Assembly: GCA_963920635.1 (NCBI GenBank)
Contig: OY987305.1
Location: forward strand, 11,509,153 to 11,573,152
DNA from: Pseudeuparius sepicola
Taxonomy: Eukaryota > Arthropoda > Insecta > Coleoptera > Anthribidae
Direction of reading: 5' to 3'
DNA: 64,000 nucleotides
Shown here one piece after another: positions 55,290 to 64,000 of the stretch. Each line of letters starts with the position of its first letter. Within the stretch, counting starts at the first letter, position 1. Below the pieces are notes generated by a model, which was not told the DNA's origin, searched no databases, and worked only from the letters and a program-made list of their open reading frames with translations. A program made the translations under genes and the position numbers.

Positions 55290-55585
55290 GCAGCAGGCAG
55301 ATTCGTCTCGTTTTTCAAAGCAGCTTCGTGAATTTAATCCTTGCAAAGATTTTATTGTTTTTCTCGCCGGTAATTCAACAATAAATTTCCTTGTAAATAG
55401 GCATCGATTTTGGCCTTTGCTGAAGACTCGCTATTTCTAGACGGTCATTTATTTCTCCTTTACTGTGCTGACAGTGGATTCCTTAACCCCCGAATTCGTT
55501 TATCTTTCAGGCGAGATCATTATTTATTTTGCATTCTAAATTAGGATTGATTTACCAAGGAGAAAGAGTTGAGGATTAGCATTAT
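55290..55585 (+). repeat. Direct repeat D, copy 2
   Basis: Second copy of the repeat at 53486-53790, about 1.8 kb away, diverged by scattered substitutions and small indels. The pair could be LTR-like, but neither copy shows TG...CA ends or a primer-binding site. Confidence 0.85.
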
Positions 55586-55759
55586 AATAGTAGTAGTTTC
55601 TGTTTTTTTTTTCAAATCAAATGCATTGAATAAAATGTTCACAGTTCTTATATATTCCCACGATAGGGGGAAATTTTTAATTATGATTTATATTTAATTG
55701 AAAATTCTAATTTTGATCCAAGGCGCTAAAGTAGAAGGATTATTTTATGAGTGATGGGA

Positions 55760-56582
55760 TCATCTTAGAATGGAAACTATTTTTCTAAATTAGTCGACGT
55801 TTCGATAATTATATTATCTTTCCCCAGGACACTACAAATTTAAGAGAAATCAAAATGAACAAGATTCACAGACCTTACAAAGTAATCTAAAAAGCCAAAA
55901 ATACTTACATTCAGAGCAGCTTCGCCAGAGCTAGCTATTTGTTTAAATTGTACTAGAATCTTGGTGAATATGTACTAGATCGCAATATGTACTAGGTCGC
56001 AATTTGTTCTTTCCGTGGTTCTACTAAAACATAAAAATCAATAAACTTTTATTATTATTATTAACATCAAAATAAAATAAAATAAAATACCTCTACAAGA
56101 AAACACTGCCACTCGCCACTATTAAAAATACAACTCCTTTGAAAATCACTGTGATTTGGATTATGATTTTGATTATGACTAAATAATAAATATTGAAACG
56201 ATACTGTCGTTCTTCGTTTTTATATTTACTATTTTAGTATATCCAAATGTTTTTTGTTCAATTATTGATATTCTGTAAAAATGAAATAATGCAATAATTA
56301 TGTAAAAATATACTAGAAACGATGAAAATATATTTTTGTATACAAGGAGACCAATTGTAATTGTACTATATTAGTACAATTTGTCTAAACTTAAAATTAA
56401 ACTAAAACTTAGCATATTACGTACAAACATATACAAACACATTAAAATTAGATAAATTATTGGTAGCAAATACAGTAGTGTCAATTTGTCGACGTCCAAA
56501 TTTGTTGTGTCCTGAGGAAGATAATATAATTATCGAAACGTCGACCAATTTTAAAAAAGTAGTTTTCATTCTAAGATTTTGT
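55760..56582. repeat. Inverted PLE-type terminal repeats
   Basis: Left CATCTTAGAATGGAAACTA and GTCGACGTTTCGATAATTAT pair with ATAATTATCGAAACGTCGAC and AGTTTTCATTCTAAGAT at the right. The tips carry the hammerhead-like motif (56509-56546; a decayed inverse at 55794-55832). The 650 bp between is AT-rich and non-coding. It resembles a PLE with only its inverted terminal parts left. Confidence 0.65.
56509..56546 (+). ncRNA. Hammerhead-like motif
   Basis: CTGAGGA, one extra A, a 6-bp stem GATAAT/ATTATC closing ATA, then GAAAC and GTCGAC. CUGANGA and GAAAC flank a perfect stem. One unpaired base before stem II departs from the textbook core. Inverse, more decayed form at 55794-55832 (core A6 replaced). 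Confidence 0.45.
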
Positions 56583-56588
56583 TTATTG

Positions 56589-56975
56589 ATCAATTTCCTG
56601 GGTTACTACCATATAAACATTGAAACCATTCAATAGTTTTTATTTAATTGCTACGTACGTTTCGGCTGACAATAGCATTTCGCATCATGTTTTGGTTTAA
56701 TACTGGTCGATAAAAATTGTAAAGAAAATCACTCTCATGATATTATATTATTTATAAAATGAAATGAACATATTTGATGTTTTTAAAATGTGACACGTAA
56801 CAGACAAGCATTGCTAGCTGATTTTAAAATGTTAAATGTTCGTAATTTTAATATATATTTGTATATTTGTATGACCTGAAGATGGCTATTGTCACCCGAA
56901 AAGTACGTAGCAATTAAATAAAAACTATTGAATGGTTTCAATGTTTATATGGTAGTAAACTAGGAAATTGATCAA
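56589..56975. repeat. Second inverted PLE-type repeat pair
   Basis: Arms 56589-56683 and 56876-56975: ACCATATAAACATTGAAACC, ATTCAATAGTTTTTATTTAA and TTGCTACGTACGTTTCGG pair with their inverses. The right arm begins with CTGAAGATGGCTATTGTCA then CCCGAAAAGTACG, again a CUGANGA, stem, GAAA layout. It lies directly beside the previous inverted pair but differs in sequence, so it is a second PLE lineage. Confidence 0.7.
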
Positions 56976-56984
56976 TTTAAAAAA

Positions 56985-57681
56985 GATGAAAATTGACTCG
57001 CTTAAACGTGGTCACGTGACTTTCATTATCTGCCAAAAATTTCAATTAAAAACTTGTGACTGCGTAAAAATTATTTTATATCACTAGCTTTATCATTATA
57101 TTCACTTTTTATTGCTAAATAGGTTGATGATATTTTAATTTGTTATTAGTTTGGAACTAATTTTGTACACGACAATTTAATGTAAATAAATTTATGTATA
57201 TCCTAAATGCTTTATGGTACATCAACTTTACATCAAACATAACAATTTTAAAGCGTTAATAAAATTTTCTTTTGAAAAACACATATTCTAATCGATATTT
57301 AGGAATACAAAGTGAACAGAATGATAAAGCTTGTGATATAAAACAGTTTTTATGCAGTTACAAGTTTTTAAAACTTTCAAAAAGTTCAAAATTATTAAAA
57401 AATTGCAAAAAGCAAAACTTTTTAATAAAACATTCAAATTCGGTACACCTATGTGAAACAAATTTTTCAAGTAAAACTTTTTGAAATTTTAACAAACAAA
57501 CCCATCTCAGCGATCTTATTTTTAAATGTCATTTTTGACAGATAGCGAAAGTCACGTGACCACGTTTGAGTTAGTCATTTTTCATATTTTTTAAAGAAAA
57601 GGTAACCCCAAAGTTGAACGTAAAAATAAATCATTAATTAAAAACTTTCCCTATATGGTGCGAACGTTTTGGAGGACACTG
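56985..57681. mobile_element. Decayed relative of the giant palindromic MITE at 21476
   Basis: The right tip GTGCGAACGTTTTGGAGGAC then ACTG, followed by TA, matches the end of 21476-22888. The order of the arms matches too: CACGTGACTTTC, ATCTGCCAAAAAT, ATCACTAGCTTTATCAT, GATGATATTTTAAT, ATGGTACATCAACTTT, then the right arm. The left tip (about 95 bp) is missing, and about half of each arm is deleted. It is much more diverged than the 21-kb copy. Confidence 0.8.
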
Positions 57682-57801
57682 TACACTGTAAAATAAAATC
57701 AAGGCGATCGAGGTGTGACAGTTTCATGTTATAGTGAAAAAAACTCGACTGGCGTGGTAAATAACAGATTTACAGCTGCTAGTAGAAGGTTTCCTTTTTA
57801 G

Positions 57802-57933
57802 GTTATCAATGGTGAAGCTGTTTGTAAATTAGAAGATGGAAACGAGACGCAAAAAGCCTGTTTTATAGCTTTAAATAAGAAATCATATAAGGAACATGAA
57901 AGTCGATATAACTTTAGCAACTTTATAAAATAA
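57802..57933 (+). CDS. Candidate terminal exon, unrecognised
   Basis: TTTCCTTTTTAG is a good splice acceptor; the 43 codons after it (VINGEAVCKLEDGNETQKAC then FIALNKKSYKEHESRYNFSN) end at TAA 57931-57933. Composition is protein-like, with no low-complexity. No family is recognised and no upstream exon was found. It may be a fragment of a retrocopy or TE gene. Confidence 0.22.
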   Translation, partial: VINGEAVCKLEDGNETQKACFIALNKKSYKEHESRYNFSNFIK

Positions 57934-58065
57934 TATAATGTTAGGTAAATGCTTGGTTAAAATCTACAACACACAGTGTGACCCACTTGAAACTGGAACA
58001 CCCCTTATAAGTGGGTCACACAGACACTGCTATTTCGATTGAGTGACTAACTATGCTTTTTTTGA

Positions 58066-58965
58066 TGAAAAATTTTCAGAACATGATATTAGGCATTCTT
58101 TTAAGAATAAAATGGATGATGTTATCGAATTGGCCATGGCTGAAAACCTTTTGTACAGAATATCAATACTCTGCTCACAAAGTGGTTCAAAAAATTAAAA
58201 AAAGAGGATTTTCCAGAGTACCCTGTATAAAGCAAGGGGCACAGGTTGGTGATCTTTTTTTGCAAATCGATTAACCTTTGCCTAAGGCATTATTGTTCGT
58301 AGTTTAGCCAGTCTAGCTCATACAGGGTGTTCGCAAAGAAATCAAATTTGACGAAAAAATAATTTATTACAAAAATTATCCAAAGAAAAATATATTTTAT
58401 ATTAGGCAACTAGGTAACGTCAAATATGTAGAAGTTATCGTTTTTGTTTTCATGGCATTCATGGCACACCTGATTTGATTAATATGTTGATGAATAAAGC
58501 ATACCTAATTATTAAGGATGGAGGATGATGCCTACAATTGCAAGGAAATGTTAAAATCAAGTACATTTTCCAAGGGGGACTGACAGAATGCAGTGAAATC
58601 CCGAATTTTTTGCGTAAATATATTTTTTTTAAATACAAGATTTTTTTCTTTAAATATATTTTAAATACATGATTTTTTCGTCAAATTTGATTTTTTACGG
58701 ACACCCAGCATGGGCTAGACTGGCTATACTGCGTAAAATAATCCAGACAAAGCTTAATCAATTACAAAAAAAGATCATTAACCTGTGTCCCGTGGTTTAT
58801 ACAGGGTACTCTGGAAAATCCATTTTTTTTAAATTTTGGCCCCAGTTTGTGAACTTAGTATAACTTAGAGTATTGATATTTTGTATAAAAGGTTTTGAGC
58901 TATGGCCAATTCGATGGCGCCATCCATTTTATTCTTAAAAAATGCCTAATATGATATTCTGAAAA
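58066..58965. mobile_element. Outer foldback (about 900 bp) containing another foldback
   Basis: Arms 58066-58320 and 58711-58965: CATGATATTAGGCATTCTT with AAAAATGCCTAATATGATAT, AATTGGCCATGGC with GCTATGGCCAATT, GGATTTTCCAGAGTACCCTG then TATA with the inverse, GCCAGTCTAGCTCAT with ATGGGCTAGACTGGC. The centre is occupied by 58323-58709. Frames 58053-58274 and 58669-58863 are chance. Confidence 0.85.
58323..58709. mobile_element. Inner MITE, CAGGGTGTTCGC end (387 bp)
   Basis: Left CAGGGTGTTCGCAAAGAAAT then CAAATTTGACG; right CGTCAAATTTGATTTTTTAC then GGACACCCAG. Inserted at the centre of the surrounding foldback, where loop DNA would be. Confidence 0.8.
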
Positions 58966-58969
58966 TTGT

Positions 58970-60200
58970 TTATTTAAAATTTTACTCGGTTCTTTATAGA
59001 TTTCTATAGTGTTCACATGCAAACGCGGACAGACTCTATACACAGGGAATCAAGAATTTGTATGTTTCATGTTTTCCGTGAAAGGAAAATACAAAGTAGT
59101 AACTATCTATAAATTAGTAAATTAAATTTACCTGCTAAAGATTAATTACACCAACGAATTTTCAAATTAGTAATATAGATATAGACTAATAATTTATATC
59201 ACATTACACTAAAGATAGGTATGCTGAAAATAGGTTATGCTAGCAGAAACAGAATTTAAATTTCAGATCTGGGAGCCAACATTATTCAAAAGCCCCGATT
59301 TAGATTCAGATTGGTGCTTTATCAACAAGTGCATATTATCGTTTACCTATTTATATTTCACTATGAGCTTCAGATAAAAACGAAGACATAATATGATGAA
59401 AAATTGACAACAGCCCGTGATTAAGTAGCAGTAGTCAGCGTGTACTAAAGATTCCCACATGTATATATATTTGCCCTAACACACTCGAAATTTCCGTATT
59501 ATATTTTAACCCATAAATATGTTTTGCGAATATAAATCTGACACAGTAACAGCTTGTAGTCGGAAGACTGACTCGATACGTGATATGATTTGCTTGGGTA
59601 GTGCTCACGTCTGGGCCAGCCATTGTTCCCGATGAAGTATTCCCGTTAAGCCACTGTTACCGCCCAACTGAGTTATTTTGCGGGAATGGTGATTTAAATT
59701 TTAAAAATTTAAATAATAAAAGCACGGGTAATCACGCCGTGACCACCGCAAACAACAATCTAATGTATTCATCGTAGCCAAATCAAAAGATATAATAGAC
59801 CAGTACACCGTACATCTTTCTGTCTAAATTGGAGCACACAAATTACCTACCTTTATTGGGTTATTATGATGCGAGGTGTGAAGCAAAGATTGCAGCTGCG
59901 CCTGTGAAAACCTCTAGCGAATAATCCCGGCGTGCATGAAGTGCAGGCGGAACAAGATAACCTAAAAAGATAATTTCGTTGATAAGCGCTTACAAAAGCT
60001 GCATCAAAAGGCTTTTGTTGCGAGCTTTGCAGATACTAGCGGATTTAAACTTGTCAGTTACAACTAGGCGACCTATACGGACCCTGTACAATTAAATCCT
60101 TTGCTAATGATGCATGTTGTAGCGAAAATTAAGCAAAATTCGTGCCATTATTCTCGACTTTTCGGGGAGTGCAGACGTTTTCCCGGTGACTTATAAATGA
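58970..60200. other. No gene recognised
   Basis: Only chance frames such as 59435-59623 (minus). No TE termini identified. Confidence 0.5.
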
Positions 60201-60206
60201 ATTCCA

Positions 60207-60310
60207 AGGATGGGCTCAAGCTTTTGCTGGACCGTCGGGTGTCGCATGGAAGGGCGGAGCCCCGGCAAGGAATTATTTGATCCATTATGAGTAAATTTTT
60301 GAAACGACGT
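60207..60310 (+). repeat. Fragment related to hAT element A
   Basis: GGGCTCAAGCTTTTGCTGG, then GGAGCCCCGGCAAGGAATTA and AAATTTTTGAAA match 1446-1535 near the left end of hAT element A. No tips are preserved. Confidence 0.65.
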
Positions 60311-60319
60311 GTGTCGTCA

Positions 60320-61080
60320 CCACACCGCTAACTACATTTGTTTTCCAATCAGATCTCAATTGGTACTTTGAAATGCACTAATTCTTCCAATCAGTTGTAC
60401 CTAAACACAATTATATTGATACAGGCAACCAAACACACTTTTGATGACGTTTCTATTCCGTCCTTAAATGAGAACAAAATTTTAAAAAATAACCCTCTGA
60501 AGAATACAGAGGAAATCCAATCAAGGCTTTATTTCTCAATATAGAAGAGACTCTAAAAGTCGTTCCCTTTTACGTTCTGTAACACAAGAAAATAACAACA
60601 CAATTACATTATTCCGAACTTTCATTCACTAAAGGGTTTGCATCTGGTTAGAAAATACGCTTTTCTAGCCGGAGGCACTATACTTTGTACTTACCTAGCT
60701 ACTTTAGCTGAAAGTTACAATTTTACCTAATTGGACCAGTGAACAACCTCTGTCGACCTTCCCGACCATCCTCATAATAAATTCCAATTAACTTACGATT
60801 GCTTTCGCGTGTCGATTTGTTAAATCCACAGCCATTTCGGAAATTAAAGTGCTAATCAATTGCTGACAAGTATACAAACATTGATATGTACCAATATCAA
60901 CTTAAAAAAGCACCTTATATAGTTAAACGAAGAAGCGCCTACAAACTTCTTTTTAGATTCTGAAATATGCAACCCAACAAACAAGCATAAATAACAAACG
61001 TGTGTATACAGTTGCAGTACCAACTGGTGAATTTTTGTTAGTTGAACCTAACCTTGTTGTTCATTCAGCGATTTGGAGCT
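60320..61080. other. No gene recognised
   Basis: Frame 60338-60544 (begins near TTTTCCAATCAGATC) is open but without motif. Confidence 0.5.
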
Positions 61081-61262
61081 GAAGTATATAAGGTGTTAAT
61101 AAAGTACGCCACGAAATTTCAAGGGAAGATTCCTGGGTCGGTTTTAAGAAAAAGTTCATATGCACCTTAAGGGCTTCCTGTTTGAGATACAGGGTGTTGA
61201 AGTTTTTAGAAAAATATCGAAAATTTTGAATAACTTTTCTGTAAATGAATCAATCGAAGCCA
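61081..61262 (+). mobile_element. Fragment related to the foldback at 16021
   Basis: TTTGAGATACAGGGTGTTGAA followed by TATCGAAAATTTTGAATAACTTT resembles 16110-16165 (TTCGAGATGCAGGGTGTTGAA, TTCGATATTTTAAGTAACTTT). No tips found. Confidence 0.45.
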
Positions 61263-61264
61263 AA

Positions 61265-61710
61265 CTTGGTAGTCGCTATCCACCGCATTTCCCTGCACAA
61301 GTGACCAGCCGTCGAACAGTGGCACCCATGCATGTATTGGTGATATTATATTAGGAGAACATGCGCAGCCACTTGTTTTTACTACAATATCTATCTTCTC
61401 TGTCTCCTTCATCTCTTTTTACTAGTAATACCAGGTGCGGTTTAATATGGTTAAAAAAGTGTTTCATCTCGTATTTTATTCCCGAGGCGCCTGTTCTCGA
61501 GCTACCCTGGTAAAATACAAATGAACTCACTTGGAACCGGCGATTCAGTCAACGCTTGGAACACAGTGATATACGAGGCGCGATCTATTTCATAGCATTT
61601 ACCACGCTGTGCTACTGGTAAATATACCAAACTTATCAGCAGAAATCACCCGTATAAAATTCTAAGGTTTTTATGTTGTACCAAGTGACTTCATTTAAAC
61701 CATACCTAAC
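61265..61710 (+). repeat. Dispersed family G, copy 3
   Basis: Same order of landmarks as 4150-4585 (CTATCCACCGCATTTC to CATTTAAACCATACC). The first approximately 150 bp of the family are missing. Contains about 25 bp extra (CGGCGATTCAGTCAACGCTTGG) near 61540. Frame 61206-61412 (minus) lies inside. Confidence 0.75.
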
Positions 61711-61824
61711 CCTAACCTGCGGAAATGTTTGCCGATACATGCGTTTTATCAAAAAAGGATTTTCTTGGTCCATGTCATACATGAAGTGCATATCTGTCAT
61801 TTCCTGATTAGTGTATTGAACCAT
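61702..61824 (-). pseudogene. DUF4817-like helix-turn-helix remnant
   Basis: Minus strand reads MVQYTNQEMTDMHFMYDMDQ then ENPFLIKRMYRQTFPQVRV. DUF4817, an insect TE-associated HTH-type domain, has the form x-Y-(S/T)-x-x-E-x-x-D-M-x-x-x-Y-G-x-x-x-x-N-x-x-x-A-x-R-x-Y-x-x-(R/T)-F-P-x-R-R. Spacing of Y, E, DM, MY, RxY and FP agrees. It is only about 40 residues and runs straight into family G sequence, so it is a fragment. Confidence 0.5.
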
Positions 61825-61909
61825 TTTGACAAAAAATACCGGTAACACCACCAAAACACCACAACTACACGAACTGCACAATTTGTGTTTGACGAGTGCC
61901 AAATTAAAA

Positions 61910-62610
61910 CAAGCGACAATCGATTTTCAAGGCTAACTAGACAGAGAAGATAGAAACCTGAGGCTTGCCCTAATGAGTTGACCGAGGAGTTGATTTATCC
62001 ACACTAGGTTCCCCTTGAGTCCGCGCTTGGTACATATTTTTTTAATTCAAAAACAAAACTTGTGTAGTTTTTCTAAAGAATTGAATGCTGCCGCTAAATA
62101 ACCGATTAAGATGGCGATTTTCTTGCGTTTTTCGATAAAATTAGTAAATTGATATCACTTCCAGTTTAGCAGGAAGTGACTATTTTAAAAAACTTATAAT
62201 TCAATTTAATTTAATTATTTAACTTTATTAATTCCACTACAAAACTCAATTTTAAATTGAAACCCCGATATATAGCCTAAAAAGTCAAAAAAAAGGATTG
62301 TAAAGAATTTAAAGTTCTGTCCAAACATGTAATAAAATATTGTATTACAGAGTGCCGGAATATATTTTTTCTAAATTATGTAAAGTCGGTTCCTCGTAAC
62401 TACGCCACTGGCAGCTGCAGAAGGCTAGTATACTATTATAATATAGCACTCCATTTAGGCCTAGCGACTACCAAGTTTCTCGTCTATTTATAGAAAAATT
62501 ATTGAAAATTTTCGATATTTTTCTGGAAATTTATAGTTGAAAACCAATAGATTTCGACGCGCACGCCTAGGGATAATCAGTCCTCTGAACCTCGTCTTGG
62601 TTCTATTTTT
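61910..62610. other. No gene recognised
   Basis: A small palindrome CACTTCCAGTTTAGCAGGAAGTG lies at 62157-62179. CTACGCCACTGGCAG at 62401 resembles a hAT tip but has no partner. Confidence 0.5.
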
Positions 62611-62869
62611 AATTGCGAATACGAAAGCGCGGTGCATTTTTTGCACTGTTGCAGTCGGCCAATAGCGACAAATCGTTCTCCGCGCTCCCCGCTTCCCCGC
62701 GGACGCAATCTCTCAGTGCGCCAAGGCCTACTATAAAGACAGGCCCTGGCGCACAAAAATCACGTGACCATCTTAGTCAGACGTTACATGTAATTTTTCA
62801 CATAACTGAAAGCGGCAGCTTGGGTTTTGAGAAGTTTTCAATGTTTAAAGTGTTTTTAAACGTCTTAGT

Positions 62870-63240
62870 TTATATTTTAGAAACAAGTTTGTGTCTAGTG
62901 CGCGTGTGTCCTGCCGAAGGGGAACCGCCCAGGTGTTATTATGGCCTCTGGGTGTCTGGGTGGGAGTCGTGCCGTCCAAGAGTATTGGTGCCGCTCGCAC
63001 CGACGCGACGCGACGCGTGAGCGCTGTAAGGGGAATTCTCCCCCGAACCACAGAATAGGGAACCCGGAATGGACTATTATGGACATGGGACAGTATTGGA
63101 CAGTGGAGACTGAGACACAGAGGGGTGAACTGCTTACGGGAGATCCGCGAGTTCAGACGGTCCGGGTGGCTGGAAGCCGTTCCCGTTGACCACGTTCGGG
63201 TTTGTGTATTTATTGTATTCACCATTCACCTTGTGCGAAA
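62870..63240 (+). promoter_or_regulatory. CpG-rich patch, possible promoter/first exon or LTR-like sequence
   Basis: Contrasts with the AT-rich surroundings (GCACCGACGCGACGCGACGC). A CTACTATAAAGAC TATA-like word lies about 140 bp upstream. An 82-codon ATG frame at 62941-63189 (MASGCLGGSRAVQEYWCRSH) and overlapping frames on both strands are open mainly because of the high GC. AATAAA at 63238-63243 follows. I recognise no protein. Confidence 0.3.
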
Positions 63241-63515
63241 TAAATCAGTGTTGTAACGTACTCGAGGATTTTCGTTGTCGACCCACGCCCTGATACGGTT
63301 TCTATTCGGTCTTTCACGCTGCCGATCAACTGAGACCTCGTCAATATTTACAGTATACCTACTAAGGTTAGTTTTCATTTTTATTTCGTAAAAAATAACC
63401 TAAATACCAAATATTGGGTCTGTTTATATTATATTTATACATATTACAAAAGCCAGGAAGAAAGTGTCGCCATAACAAACATTTGTTTTGCCTCGGGACG
63501 AAAATTTCCGCCAAA

Positions 63516-63715
63516 AATGGATTCGTCAAATCCCAACTGAGATTTAATTTCTAAAAAAACCCTTAAGTATGTGTGGCTAACACATTTTCAAGAAAGTGAA
63601 ACAATAATTAAAGTGGACAAATGTGTTGTGGGGGGAAAATACCTATAGAGAATATCACCTAAGCTAAAGGAAGGTGATGTCCCAACAATTTTTGAGAATG
63701 TGCCAAAATATTGTG
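63516..63715 (+). pseudogene. THAP zinc-finger second-half remnant
   Basis: One frame gives WIRQIPTE; one frameshift later: LKYVWLTHFQESETIIKVDK then CVVGGKYL, a stop at 63646, RISPKLKEGDVPTIFENVPK. THAP domains have W...I.R, then (K/R)-x-(V)-C-(S/x)-x-H-F-x-x-S-D-F, a basic loop, and L-K-x-x-A-V-P-T-I-F. Here the third zinc ligand Cys has become W (VWLTHF) and AVPT is DVPT. With one frameshift and one stop it is dead. No C-x2-C first half was found upstream. Confidence 0.75.
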
Positions 63716-63719
63716 AGTG

Positions 63720-64000
63720 CAGTGCCGTTTAACTCTCAGCCTAAAACAGCTGAGGCAGGTGGAAAATTTTGAAAAAACAATTAGAGAAAGCTTGGATGCA
63801 CAAAACCAATAATGTAATAGATGATAGAAAACTTGCCAAATTGTTACGAAATTTGTTTTTTCTACTTATCTCCAAAAATGCCTTTCATTATATAGGACTA
63901 AGTTGGTCACGTGACTACGCGATTATGCGTTAGCGCCGTGGCCTGTCTTTATCGTTGGCCTCGTCAGTGCGCCTACTATACAACTCACCGCGTACCGCTC
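63720..64000. other. Right edge: remainder of the inverted-repeat unit and flank
   Basis: Non-coding; includes the right inverted repeat (63899-63952) and about 50 bp of flank, in which AGTGCGCCTACTATA resembles 62718-62738. Confidence 0.4.

Larger units (their letters stand above)
62735..63952. mobile_element. CpG-rich unit bounded by inverted repeats, with THAP remnant
   Basis: ATAAAGACAGGCCCTGGCGC then TCACGTGACCATCTTAG (62735-62780) pairs with CTAAGTTGGTCACGTGACT, then GGCCTGTCTTTAT (63899-63952). The right copy has about 10 bp extra (ACGCGATTATGCGTTA). Between them lie a GC/CpG-rich stretch (62870-63240) with AATAAATCAGTGTTGT at its end and a THAP remnant at 63516-63715. Ends may extend beyond the marked limits and the window stops at 64000. 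It could be a THAP-type DNA transposon or a promoter-like region captured between repeats. Confidence 0.5.

Noticed and set aside
53486..55585. LTR retrotransposon flanked by direct repeats
   Set aside because: No TG...CA ends, primer-binding site, polypurine tract, gag or pol was seen; kept only as direct repeats.
62613..63225. Several overlapping GC-rich open frames of 63-135 codons on both strands
   Set aside because: High local GC removes stop codons in all frames; none has a motif. The CpG patch itself is noted instead.

Overview
The window reads as non-coding DNA from an arthropod nuclear genome, most probably an insect. It is AT-rich, has no bacterial-style gene packing, has many short chance ORFs, and is built largely from nested, decayed transposable elements (TEs). 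Insect-type signs are Penelope-like elements, a P-like element with a THAP fragment, a DUF4817-like fragment, terminal-repeat families beginning TACAGGGTG, and frequent GTAGGTACCTA-like words. The order cannot be fixed from sequence alone. I see no complete host gene. A few short candidate exons are listed at low confidence.

Layout. 1-5 kb: a hAT element inside another hAT element, each with a perfect 8-bp target-site duplication (TSD), then copy 1 of dispersed family G. 5-9.3 kb: Penelope-like (PLE) untranslated sequence and an internally deleted PLE that keeps the two ends of its protein. 11-14 kb: a Tc1/mariner-type MITE and copy A of another MITE. 14.5-17 kb: a hAT element (perfect 8-bp TSD) keeping the C-terminal dimerisation segment of its transposase, loaded with a foldback, a 3x122-bp tandem array and a TACAGGG foldback. 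19-23 kb: three large foldbacks and a small cysteine-containing ORF. 23.7-24.6 kb: PLE reverse transcriptase remnant, minus strand. 27 kb: 31-bp minisatellite and a possible membrane-protein exon. 29-31.6 kb: family G copy 2 split by a 389-bp insertion with a 10-bp TSD, then a 623-bp P-element-like unit with perfect 20-bp inverted termini and the start of a THAP zinc finger. 32-36.5 kb: foldback families nested in one another. 39.5-40.3 kb: inverted PLE GIY-YIG remnants. 40.5-43.4 kb: the youngest-looking element, a non-LTR retrotransposon with a 552-codon RNase H-containing ORF, a frameshift and a SINE-like insertion. 46-49.8 kb: three foldbacks, two of them abutting. 50.4-52.7 kb: a Harbinger-like element with a MADF remnant and three nested insertions. 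53-58 kb: direct repeats, PLE-type inverted repeats, a Tc1/mariner foldback relic and candidate exons. 58-59 kb: a foldback inside a foldback. 61-64 kb: family G copy 3, a DUF4817-like remnant, and a CpG-rich unit bounded by inverted repeats holding a second THAP remnant.

No genes act together here as a pathway. The coherent story is repeated insertion: class II elements (hAT, P-like, Harbinger-like, Tc1/mariner-like and several foldback families), PLEs and one non-LTR element inserting into each other. All coordinates of repeat edges were read by eye and may be off by a few bases unless a TSD is stated.
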